A DNA stretch of 13,921 nt from GCA-2719315 sp964448645 (GTDB taxonomy: Bacteria; Bacteroidota; Bacteroidia; Flavobacteriales; Flavobacteriaceae), in NCBI GenBank assembly GCA_964448645.1, contig CAYUZY010000049.1, positions 1 to 13,921 of the forward strand, written 5' to 3'. A program made the position numbers and the translations under genes. Positions within the stretch are counted from its first letter, which is position 1. Each line of letters begins with the position of its first letter. The notes beneath the pieces were generated by a model. It saw only the letters and a program-made list of their open reading frames with translations. It ran no database searches and was not told where the DNA came from. Below, piece after piece: positions 7,266-13,921 of this stretch.

Positions 7266-7935
7266 GAAAATAATAAAAGATCAAATTAAAATTTATAATC
7301 CACAAATTAAAAAATATGGAGATAGCCCTAAGAGTACTATCAATCAATTTGTTGAGATTCAAAATTTACGTTTTGAACGATTAATAATGACTTTAAACAT
7401 GAATGCAAAGGGTAAGACCATTCATGATGTTGGTTGTGGTATTTGTGATCTTTATACATATTTAAAAGAAAATAATTTTCATTATTTGTATTCAGGGACT
7501 GATATAGTACCATCAATGAAGATTTTGGCAAAAAAAAAATATCCTCAAATTTCATATTCGATTCGAGATATTATTGACGAGAAAGTAACTAATAAATATG
7601 ATTTTGTCGTTTTATCGGGAACATTTAATCTTCCAGGTAGTATAAAAAGAAAAGATTGGAAAGAATTCACAAGAAAAATGATTACTGCAATGTATCAAAT
7701 TGCAAATAAGGGAATTGCTTTCAATTTTTTGACACAAAAAGCAGATTTTTATAATCCGGATATGTATTATGAATCAATTGATGAAATTGCAAATTTTTGT
7801 GTCGAAAAATTATCTCGTCATTTTATAATTGATCATGCTTATCCATTATATGAATTTACATGTACTGTATTAAAACCCGAGGTATTAAAGGAGCGATATA
7901 ATGATAAAGTATTTAAAAAATATTTTAAAGGATAA
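7255..7935 (+). CDS. Class I SAM-dependent methyltransferase
   Basis: This 226-residue soluble protein has the Rossmann-like methyltransferase core. Motif I is IHDVGCGICDL (56-66), the glycine-rich SAM-binding loop; SGTDIVPSM (80-88) supplies the acidic residue that binds the SAM ribose; and KYDFVVLSGTFNLPG (114-128) is the post-motif/motif IV region. The N-terminal segment with KKYGDSP and an aromatic-rich helix is typical of methyltransferases of surface polysaccharide loci. The start at 7255 lies 11 bases inside the preceding gene; no other ATG close by gives the conserved N-terminus. A run of ten adenines (7530-7539) encodes part of AKKKYP and is a potential slippage site. The probable role is O- or N-methylation of a sugar in the glycan; the acceptor cannot be assigned. 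Confidence 0.85.
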   Translation: MNSKKIIKDQIKIYNPQIKKYGDSPKSTINQFVEIQNLRFERLIMTLNMNAKGKTIHDVGCGICDLYTYLKENNFHYLYSGTDIVPSMKILAKKKYPQISYSIRDIIDEKVTNKYDFVVLSGTFNLPGSIKRKDWKEFTRKMITAMYQIANKGIAFNFLTQKADFYNPDMYYESIDEIANFCVEKLSRHFIIDHAYPLYEFTCTVLKPEVLKERYNDKVFKKYFKG

Positions 7936-8012
7936 TGAAATTAGTATTTAACATTAGTGCAACGGCCAATTCTGTATGCATTTTAAAAAAAATTAATTCG
8001 ACTAAAATTTAG
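7935..8012 (+). pseudogene. 25-codon ORF, probable stump of a lost gene
   Basis: An ATG overlaps the methyltransferase stop by one base (TAATG), the same junction used elsewhere in this operon, and encodes MKLVFNISATANSVCILKK followed by INSTKI and TAG. The pattern of a beta strand (KLVFNIS) followed by a helix (VCILKKI) resembles the N-terminus of formyltransferase-type or other Rossmann-like sugar enzymes, but 25 residues cannot prove this. No continuation is visible in the other frames before the next gene at 8045. It may be a degraded gene left by recombination, a translated micro-ORF, or chance. The remaining bases to 8044 are an AT-rich spacer with no convincing hairpin. Confidence 0.35.
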
Positions 8013-8044
8013 AATAAAAGCATCTAATTAAAATATCTTTTTAA

Positions 8045-8749
8045 ATGGGAAAAACATGTGTAATAATGCAACCTACTTATTTGCCTTGGATAGGATATTT
8101 CGATTTAATTTTACAGGCAGATATTTTTGTTTTTTTAACAGATGTTCAATTTTCAAAACAGGGATGGCAAGTAAAAAATAAAATCAAGAGTAAGGAAAGT
8201 GAGATTATGCTAACTATTCCTGTAAAAAAGGCACCACTTAATACTTTGATAAACCAAATTGAAATAGATATAGCTAAACAATGGAAAAAAAATCATTTGA
8301 AATCAATGTACTATAATTATATTAAGAGTGAATTTTTCAACGAAGTATATCCTTTTATTGAACAGATTTATCTTTTTGAAACTACTAATTTGTCGGAGTT
8401 TAATATATATATTATTAAAGCAATAGTTAAAAAAATTGGAATTGGCACAAAATTAGTAGATAGCTCACAATTAATAATTGATTCTAAAGATAAATTAGAC
8501 AGGATTTTAAAAATTTGTGGTGTTTTTAATGCAAATCAATACCTTTCAACTCCTGGGTCTTTAAAGTATCTCGAAAAAATGAATTATAAAGAAAGGTTTA
8601 AAAGAGAAAAAATTAAATTCAGAAATCATCAATACAATCATCCAATATATAAGCAAATATATAAACCATTTACTCCAAATCTTTCCATTGTTGATTTGTT
8701 ATTTAATAATGGATTTAAAAAATGTAAAAACTTAATATCTTCAATTTAA
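8045..8749 (+). CDS. WbqC-family protein
   Basis: This 234-residue protein matches the WbqC family found in O-antigen and other glycan loci. The hallmark is the N-terminal IMQPTYLPWIGYFDLI (7-22), followed by LTDVQFSKQGWQVKNKIK (31-48), equivalent to the family D-x-V-Q-F-x-x-x-x-W-Q-x-R-N-x-I segment, and a C-terminal ICGVFNANQYLSTPGSLKYL region (157-176). No membrane segments are evident. The biochemical function of WbqC proteins is not well settled; they commonly accompany genes for aminosugars and acyl-modified sugars. The ATG at 8045 directly precedes the conserved start of the fold and has no Shine-Dalgarno match. It follows the only larger gap in the operon, so it may start a separately acquired module. 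Its stop and the pseI start share one base (TAATG), implying coupled expression with pseudaminic acid synthase. Confidence 0.85.
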   Translation: MGKTCVIMQPTYLPWIGYFDLILQADIFVFLTDVQFSKQGWQVKNKIKSKESEIMLTIPVKKAPLNTLINQIEIDIAKQWKKNHLKSMYYNYIKSEFFNEVYPFIEQIYLFETTNLSEFNIYIIKAIVKKIGIGTKLVDSSQLIIDSKDKLDRILKICGVFNANQYLSTPGSLKYLEKMNYKERFKREKIKFRNHQYNHPIYKQIYKPFTPNLSIVDLLFNNGFKKCKNLISSI

Positions 8750-9780
8750 TGAGAAATTTTTTTAAAGACTTAAAAGAAACATTTATTATAGCAGAATTAT
8801 CAGCCAATCATAATGGTTCTTTATCGATAGCTAAAGATACAATTAAAGCTGCAAAAAGAGCAGGAGCTAATGCAATTAAGCTTCAAACTTATACTGCTGA
8901 TACTTTAACTTTAAATGTTAAGAAAAAAGATTTTATTATTCAAGGAAAGTCTATTTGGTCTGGCCAAAATTTATATGATTTATATAAAAGTGCATATACT
9001 CCTTGGGATTGGCATGAAGAATTATTTAAAATTGCTAATGATGAAGGTTTGATATGTTTTTCTTCACCTTTTGACACAAAAGCAGTAGATTTATTAGAAA
9101 GTCTTGGAAATCCTATTTATAAAATAGCTTCTTTTGAAATTACAGATATTCCTTTAATTGAATATATTGCATCAAAAGGAAAACCGATAATAATTTCTTC
9201 TGGAATTTCGACGATTGAGGATATAGATTTAGCTATTGAAGCATGTTATAGAAGAGATAATGATCAACTAGCAATTCTAAAATGTACCTCTAGTTATCCA
9301 GCACCTATTGATGAGGCTAATCTTTGTATGATTTCGGATATTGAAAATAGATTTGGAGTTATCTCGGGTTTGTCGGATCATACACTTGGAATAACTGCAC
9401 CTATAGTTGCAATAACTCAAGGAGCTAAAATTATTGAAAAGCATTTTATTTTGGACCGTAAAATTGGTGGTCCAGATGCTTCTTTCTCTTTGAATGAAAA
9501 TGAGTTTAGTCAAATGGTTAATGCTATTAGAGAAGCTGAAGTTTCTTTAGGTAAAGTTGATTATTCGTTGACTAAAAATCAGTTAAAAGGGAGAAATTTT
9601 TGTCGATCATTATACTTGGTTGAAGATGTAAAAAAAGGAGATATAGTTACTACTGAGAATGTTAGGTCTGTTCGCCCTGGATATGGACTTCATCCAAAGT
9701 ATTATTCTCAAATATTAGGAAAAAAATTTAAGAAAGATTCAAAAAAAGGAGACCGAATGTCATTAAACTTACTAAAATAA
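8749..9780 (+). CDS. pseI: Pseudaminic acid synthase PseI (NeuB family)
   Basis: PseI condenses phosphoenolpyruvate with 2,4-diacetamido-2,4,6-trideoxy-L-altrose to form pseudaminic acid, or a close relative, in the cytoplasm. The 343 residues match the family length. Diagnostic motifs are IAELSANHNGSL (14-25, Glu16 and His21), AIKLQTYTADTL (42-53, Lys44), KIASFEITD (125-133, Glu130), CTSSYPAP (179-186), GLSDHT (207-212, His211) and IIEKHF (228-233, His232) for the metal, and GGPDASFSL (240-248), a PseI-type version of the loop. A C-terminal SAF domain follows with RNFCRSLYL (282-290, Arg286 reaching the partner subunit's active site in the family) and RSVRPGYGLHP (306-316). All expected catalytic residues are present, unlike the paralogue at 1889. 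The start is coupled to the WbqC stop by a one-base overlap. The hydrolase encoded at 6300 is the probable upstream enzyme. Confidence 0.93.
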   Translation: MRNFFKDLKETFIIAELSANHNGSLSIAKDTIKAAKRAGANAIKLQTYTADTLTLNVKKKDFIIQGKSIWSGQNLYDLYKSAYTPWDWHEELFKIANDEGLICFSSPFDTKAVDLLESLGNPIYKIASFEITDIPLIEYIASKGKPIIISSGISTIEDIDLAIEACYRRDNDQLAILKCTSSYPAPIDEANLCMISDIENRFGVISGLSDHTLGITAPIVAITQGAKIIEKHFILDRKIGGPDASFSLNENEFSQMVNAIREAEVSLGKVDYSLTKNQLKGRNFCRSLYLVEDVKKGDIVTTENVRSVRPGYGLHPKYYSQILGKKFKKDSKKGDRMSLNLLK

Positions 9781-9794
9781 ATTAAAATTTAATT

Positions 9795-11693
9795 ATGAAA
9801 TTATTTATAGAAAAAAATAAAAAAAATAGTTCAAAAAAAAATCAATTACCATTAATTTTTGAAGGAGACGACTGTATTATTCAGGCTTCGGAATTGCTTC
9901 ATAAATGGGTAAATTCCGAAGGAGATTTCTTTTTTGTTTTAGGAGAAATAATAGGAATTCGTAATAATGATTACAAATTAAATAAATTAATTGATTGGAG
10001 TTTGTTAGAAGACCAAAAAAACACATCAAAAATAGACGGTAGATATATTGTAATTAGTAAGAGAAATGATAATACAATTTCAATTTGGACGGATTATTTT
10101 GGTAGAGTTGATATTTATTGGACTAATAAATCTAGTTCCATTGAAGTTACAACTGGAATAGATTTATTTTCAGATAAAATTGATAAAGGACAGTTTGATC
10201 AAAATGGATTAGCTCAAGCTCTAACTATTTATGGAAGTCGACCTTTGAAAAAGCATACTTTATTTTCAAACATAAATCGTCTTGGCGTTCAAGAAAAGTT
10301 AATCATTACTAAAGATAGCTTAAGTATAAAAAAATTATTATTTAAACCTAAAAACGTTTTTCCTAAAGATGATAAATCTAAATTAGATTTATATGCAGAT
10401 ATTTTTATTGAGGCTGTCAGAAGTAGAGCTTCTCAGAAGCAAAATATAGTTTTCCTTTCATCTGGATGGGATTCGACTTCAATTCTTGCAACTTTAGTTC
10501 ATTTATTTGGCCCTTCAACTATAGATTGTGTTATAGGTCGAATGCATTATTCTAAGCGAAGTGGAATTATAAATCAGTTTGAATTAGATCGTGCACAAAA
10601 AATGGCTGAATATTTTGGTGTAAGATTACATATTGTTGAATTAGATTATACAAATAATGCTGCTAATTTAATATCCAAAGTATCTCCTATTCTAAAAGGA
10701 CAACAATTTGGTGCTGGAACAGGTTATAATCATTGGCTTTTAGCAGAGGGGGCAAAAAAGATTTCTAAACCAGGTGCAGTAATTTTTGCTGGTGAAATTA
10801 GTGATGGAGCACATAATTTAGGTTTCAGTCAATATTTTTCAATTTACCATCCGGCTTCACATTCATTTAGAGAATATAGTGATAAAATGGCTTCATATTT
10901 ATTTGGTCCTACTTTTTTAAAACAATTAATTGAAGGAAATTATGAGAAAGATCCAGTTTGGAAAATATTTAAATCGTACAATGAGAATACAAAATTTAAT
11001 AACATAGCTAAAGAAAGAAATGAAATAATTCAACAATTTATTTCAACATTTTATTTGAGCGGAGGAAGAATACCATTATACGCAAAAGAAAACAATAAAT
11101 TATTGACTAATTATGGTGTTAAAAAATTTATGGAGGAAGGAGAAAGAGTTTATTTGAGAGAATTTTTTGGCAAAATTAATGAGGATAATATTTACTCACA
11201 TTATCTTCATTTATATCATTCATTCCATTGGCAGGGAGGGACTGTAAATACTCTTGAGCATATATGTGAGCATTTTGGCATTAAATGTCGTCTTCCATTT
11301 TTAGATAAATCAATGATTGATTTCTTATCGGAAATGCCTGAAAGTTGGGGAAGAGGACTTGATATAAATAATACAAAATATCCGCTAAAATGGATGTTGA
11401 AAAACAGAATTGATTATCCTATGCATTACCAGGAAGGACCACATTCATATTTGTATGATGTAAATCCATCTTTTTCTCATTCAGCAGAGGTTATGTATTC
11501 ATCATCATTCACAAAAATATATAAAGAAAAATTTCAGAATAAAGAAATTTTAAAAGTATTTGACCCTAAATATTTTAATATAGAATATATTAATTCTATT
11601 ATAGATTCATATTTAAATAATGAAGAAATCGATAGTAAAGAATTATCAGATCTTTATATTTTAGGAAATATTTGTGCTATTGGTTTAATTTAA
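9795..11693 (+). CDS. Asparagine synthetase-like amidotransferase lacking the glutaminase Cys
   Basis: This 632-residue protein has the two-domain layout of asparagine synthetase B. The C-terminal synthetase domain contains the ATP PP-loop as LSSGWDST (221-228) instead of the usual S-G-G-L-D-S. FAGEISDGAHNLGFSQY (331-347) corresponds to the G-E-G-S-D-E segment, and LEHICEHFGIKCRLPFLD carries the conserved R-x-P-F-L-D element. The N-terminal half retains a class II glutaminase-like strand pattern, DGRYIVIS...WTDYFGRVDIYW (about 81-109), but position 2 is Lys, not the catalytic Cys, so glutamine hydrolysis is unlikely. In O-antigen loci such proteins are thought to amidate uronic or related acid carboxyls, using ammonia or a partner. 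A carboxylated nonulosonic acid is a plausible substrate; this is inference. It starts 14 bases after pseI without a Shine-Dalgarno match. Confidence 0.85.
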   Translation: MKLFIEKNKKNSSKKNQLPLIFEGDDCIIQASELLHKWVNSEGDFFFVLGEIIGIRNNDYKLNKLIDWSLLEDQKNTSKIDGRYIVISKRNDNTISIWTDYFGRVDIYWTNKSSSIEVTTGIDLFSDKIDKGQFDQNGLAQALTIYGSRPLKKHTLFSNINRLGVQEKLIITKDSLSIKKLLFKPKNVFPKDDKSKLDLYADIFIEAVRSRASQKQNIVFLSSGWDSTSILATLVHLFGPSTIDCVIGRMHYSKRSGIINQFELDRAQKMAEYFGVRLHIVELDYTNNAANLISKVSPILKGQQFGAGTGYNHWLLAEGAKKISKPGAVIFAGEISDGAHNLGFSQYFSIYHPASHSFREYSDKMASYLFGPTFLKQLIEGNYEKDPVWKIFKSYNENTKFNNIAKERNEIIQQFISTFYLSGGRIPLYAKENNKLLTNYGVKKFMEEGERVYLREFFGKINEDNIYSHYLHLYHSFHWQGGTVNTLEHICEHFGIKCRLPFLDKSMIDFLSEMPESWGRGLDINNTKYPLKWMLKNRIDYPMHYQEGPHSYLYDVNPSFSHSAEVMYSSSFTKIYKEKFQNKEILKVFDPKYFNIEYINSIIDSYLNNEEIDSKELSDLYILGNICAIGLI

Positions 11694-11703
11694 AAAACAA
11701 TAA

Positions 11704-13485
11704 TTGGAAACTTTATATATCGACAACATATCTTGTAATGTTTTTTTAAAATTAATATTTTTTAATAGAGATAAAATTGAAATAAAAGTTTTAAATGAAC
11801 AATCATTTTTTCAAAATATTTTTATAAATATTTTAATTTTTTTCAAACATAAAATAGAGGTAGAATCATTTTTTTTTGGAGATTTAAAAGATTTAAATGG
11901 ACAGTCGCTTCATATAACGGCAAGAAATAAAGCTTCAATTTTATCTTTAAAATTTTCAAAATGGATTATGAAAAAAAAATATGTTATAAAAAACGATAAA
12001 TATTGTAAGGAGTCAAAAAAGATTGTTGAATTGTTTATTTCAAAAAGAACAATGTTTGAGTTTGAATATTATACTCAGAGAATTGAATATGTTAAAAGTA
12101 AAAATAATTATGATAATAAAGTTTATTTCTGGATTAGAAATTCTTTACTTATCAATGAATGGTTTTTGAAAAAAAGTTTTAACAATATAAATTTGTTTTT
12201 TGTTAGTTCTATTAGAAAAAAAGTGTTTTTTGGAACAAAAACTTTTTTCAAAAAAGGCATAAGAAAAATCTTAGAATTATTTTCTTTTTTAAATTCAAAC
12301 AAATTAAATAATAGATATTATCCACTTGTGACATTAGCAAGTGATGAAATAAATTTAAATACTAATAAAAGACATTTTCCACATTGGTTTAACAAAAAAA
12401 ATAATTATTCAACTTTGATTATTAATAATCAATCTCAAAAAATTAAGTTAGTCAAAAAAGATTTAATAAAGAATAATATTTCAATAATCAATGAAATTCA
12501 AGGAATTCCTTTTTATTTAAAAAAAGGATTTATAAAATTAAGTGATAACAGGGATTTTCCAATTGTACTTATTTCAAATTTAAACGAATTATTTTCTATG
12601 GCTAAAAAATATTATTATTTTTTAAAAAAAATAAAATTTAAAAAATTTATTTATTTAGAACCTCAGTATCCCATAACAGATGCTGTTCAGCTTATATCAG
12701 ACGATTTAAAAATTAAAACAATTTGTATTCAATATGCAAATTTGGGTGTTATTTCTCCACTTATGATTCCAAGTTCAGATTATTTTTTAGTTTTTTCAAA
12801 AATTTATGAAAAGGTATTCAAATGGAATGATTTAGGTCCAAAAATGTTTAAACATATTGGGTATAGTTTTATAAATAAGAGTATTTATAAAGATGAAATA
12901 GATTTAAAGATAAACAAAGAACTTTTTGTTATTAGTTATTTTGATGAGTCTGTTCAAAATTATAAATGGGGATATCATTCTGAACAAAAAAATAATGAGA
13001 TGATTGAAAAATTTGCAAATTTTGTCCTAAAAAATCAAAACTTATTAGTGATTCTTAAACCTCAGTTTGTTTTTAATACTGTAAAGAAAATTAATTCAAA
13101 AATAATTGATAAAGCATTAAATAGTGGAAGATTAATCGAAATTAAGGAAGGAACTTCAAGAAATTTAATAACCCCTTCACAAATTGCAAAAATTTCAGAT
13201 TTATCAATTGCTCATATTGGTGGTGGAACAGCAGCATTAGAAATAGCACTAAACAACGGAAGAGTTGTAGTTATTAATGAAGGAGGTTATATAACAAAGT
13301 TTGATAGTTTATATAAAAAGGGAAAAATAATGTATAATTCTTTAGATGAAATTTTAAAATTATTACCTAAAAAACTTAATAAAGAAAAAAATTCAATTGG
13401 AGATTGGAGTGAAATAATAAATAATTTTTCAATTGATCATTTAAAATCTAAAGAATTTATAAATAAAATAATTTTAGAAAAATAA
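11704..13485 (+). CDS. Large GT-B-like surface carbohydrate biosynthesis protein
   Basis: This 593-residue protein is very rich in Lys, Asn, Ile and Phe in its first 300 residues. The C-terminal half resembles the nucleotide-binding domain of GT-B or capsule-type transferases: FIYLEPQYP (315-323), TICIQYANLG (339-348), SSDYFLVFSKIYEKVF (357-372), LLVILKPQF (447-455), then SDLSIAHIGGGTAALEIAL (498-516) and RVVVINEGG (520-528). No transmembrane helix stands out, so it is probably cytoplasmic or peripheral. An in-frame TAA lies immediately upstream (11701-11703), so the TTG at 11704 is the earliest normal start; the next ATG is near residue 89 and would remove conserved-looking sequence. There is no obvious ribosome-binding site. 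A likely role is sugar transfer or surface polysaccharide assembly, but the donor and acceptor are not recognisable. Confidence 0.72.
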   Translation: METLYIDNISCNVFLKLIFFNRDKIEIKVLNEQSFFQNIFINILIFFKHKIEVESFFFGDLKDLNGQSLHITARNKASILSLKFSKWIMKKKYVIKNDKYCKESKKIVELFISKRTMFEFEYYTQRIEYVKSKNNYDNKVYFWIRNSLLINEWFLKKSFNNINLFFVSSIRKKVFFGTKTFFKKGIRKILELFSFLNSNKLNNRYYPLVTLASDEINLNTNKRHFPHWFNKKNNYSTLIINNQSQKIKLVKKDLIKNNISIINEIQGIPFYLKKGFIKLSDNRDFPIVLISNLNELFSMAKKYYYFLKKIKFKKFIYLEPQYPITDAVQLISDDLKIKTICIQYANLGVISPLMIPSSDYFLVFSKIYEKVFKWNDLGPKMFKHIGYSFINKSIYKDEIDLKINKELFVISYFDESVQNYKWGYHSEQKNNEMIEKFANFVLKNQNLLVILKPQFVFNTVKKINSKIIDKALNSGRLIEIKEGTSRNLITPSQIAKISDLSIAHIGGGTAALEIALNNGRVVVINEGGYITKFDSLYKKGKIMYNSLDEILKLLPKKLNKEKNSIGDWSEIINNFSIDHLKSKEFINKIILEK

Positions 13486-13495
13486 TTTAGAATTA

Positions 13496-13921
13496 ATGAA
13501 ATATTCAAATAAATCAAATTTTATTATTTATAATATTCAAACCATAATAGTTGTTTTAATACCTTTATTATCTGTAAGTATTTTTACAAGGATTTTTTCT
13601 CCTGAGCAATATGGGGTATTAGCATTAGCAATTTTATTTGGAAACATATGTAGTACACTTATAAATTTTGGATTTCATAATGCTTATGAAACTTTTTATT
13701 TTAAGAGTGAAAATAATAATAAAAAGGAAGAGTTATTTGATACCTTATTTTGTTTCAATATTTTAATTTTTTTATGTTTTTTAATTCCTGTATATTTTTT
13801 TATTGATTCGATTTCTTTTTTGTTTGGAGTATCTAAAATCAATTCTGAAATTTTTCTTTTTGGGTATTTAGCATGTAACTTAAATACAATTAATAATTTT
13901 TTTCTTTTAAAAACTAGAAAT
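13496..13921 (+). CDS. wzx: Wzx-type oligosaccharide flippase, N-terminal part
   Basis: The ATG at 13496 opens a frame of 142 codons that runs off the window. The protein is strongly hydrophobic with likely membrane helices at about residues 9-31, 41-62, 84-103 and 119-138. RIFSPEQYGVLALAILFG (32-49) is the recognisable first loop and helix 2 motif of the MVF/PST polysaccharide exporter family (x-R-x-x-x-P-E-x-Y-G). FGFHNAYETFYFK (58-70) following helix 2 is also typical. It begins 10 bases after the preceding stop, so it belongs to the operon. The full protein would carry lipid-linked oligosaccharide units across the inner membrane, meaning the cluster's sugars are probably built into a Wzx/Wzy-type polymer or a glycan transferred on the outer face. 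Confidence 0.88.
   Translation, partial: MKYSNKSNFIIYNIQTIIVVLIPLLSVSIFTRIFSPEQYGVLALAILFGNICSTLINFGFHNAYETFYFKSENNNKKEELFDTLFCFNILIFLCFLIPVYFFIDSISFLFGVSKINSEIFLFGYLACNLNTINNFFLLKTRN

Noticed and set aside
8013..8044. Possible terminator hairpin before wbqC (AAAAG ... CTTTT)
   Set aside because: The potential stem is only five mostly A-T pairs with a mismatched interior and no GC-rich core, so it is not a credible terminator.
9277..9513. Minus-strand ORFs inside pseI and other genes (for example 2610-2837, 7340-7555)
   Set aside because: They are antisense shadows of well-supported genes with no recognisable motifs of their own.
11704..12660. Very low G+C in the first half of the GT-B-like gene as evidence of separate transfer
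   Set aside because: The dip follows the Lys/Asn/Ile/Phe-rich protein composition; conserved Gly/Ala segments of the same gene return to higher G+C.
1..13921. CRISPR arrays, tRNA or rRNA genes, insertion sequences
   Set aside because: No regularly spaced repeats, no cloverleaf-like or rRNA sequence, and no transposase motifs or terminal inverted repeats were seen.

Overview
The window is an accessory surface-glycan gene cluster from an AT-rich bacterium (roughly a quarter G+C by eye). All genes except a stub at the left edge lie on the + strand. They are packed with 1 to 11 base overlaps or gaps under 15 bases, apart from one 109-base break. Genes for nonulosonic acid (sialic acid-like sugar) enzymes, sugar modification and a Wzx-type flippase point to an O-antigen, capsule or glycosylation locus, most likely in a Gram-negative. 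Shine-Dalgarno motifs are weak or absent and many starts are coupled to the upstream stop. This would fit Bacteroidota or streamlined marine lineages, but the taxon cannot be fixed from this window.

Left edge (1-1035): the first 28 codons of an unrecognised minus-strand gene diverge from a GNAT acetyltransferase. The GNAT reading frame is open from 181 to 1035 but has no start codon and lacks the N-terminal part of its fold, so it looks truncated.

Block A (1032-6303): an aldo/keto reductase, a divergent NeuB-like synthase, an SpsF-like nucleotidyltransferase, a class III (HemL-like) PLP aminotransferase and an FAD-dependent amine-oxidase-like protein. The NeuB-like and SpsF-like proteins keep their folds but have conservative changes at core active-site positions. 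This block is the best candidate here for an incompletely described pathway: PEP-dependent formation of an unusual keto-sugar acid, its nucleotide activation, and amination/redox tailoring.

Block B (6300-8012): a PseG-like UDP-sugar hydrolase or GT-B protein and a SAM-dependent methyltransferase, followed by a 25-codon ORF that looks like the stump of a lost gene.

Block C (8045-13921): a WbqC-family protein, a canonical pseudaminic acid synthase (PseI), an asparagine-synthetase-like amidotransferase lacking the glutaminase cysteine, a large GT-B-like surface carbohydrate protein, and the start of a Wzx-type flippase that runs off the window.

Taken together the cluster probably makes and exports a glycan containing one or two modified nonulosonic acids. 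PseB, PseC, PseH and a conventional PseF are not in this window and would have to lie outside it.
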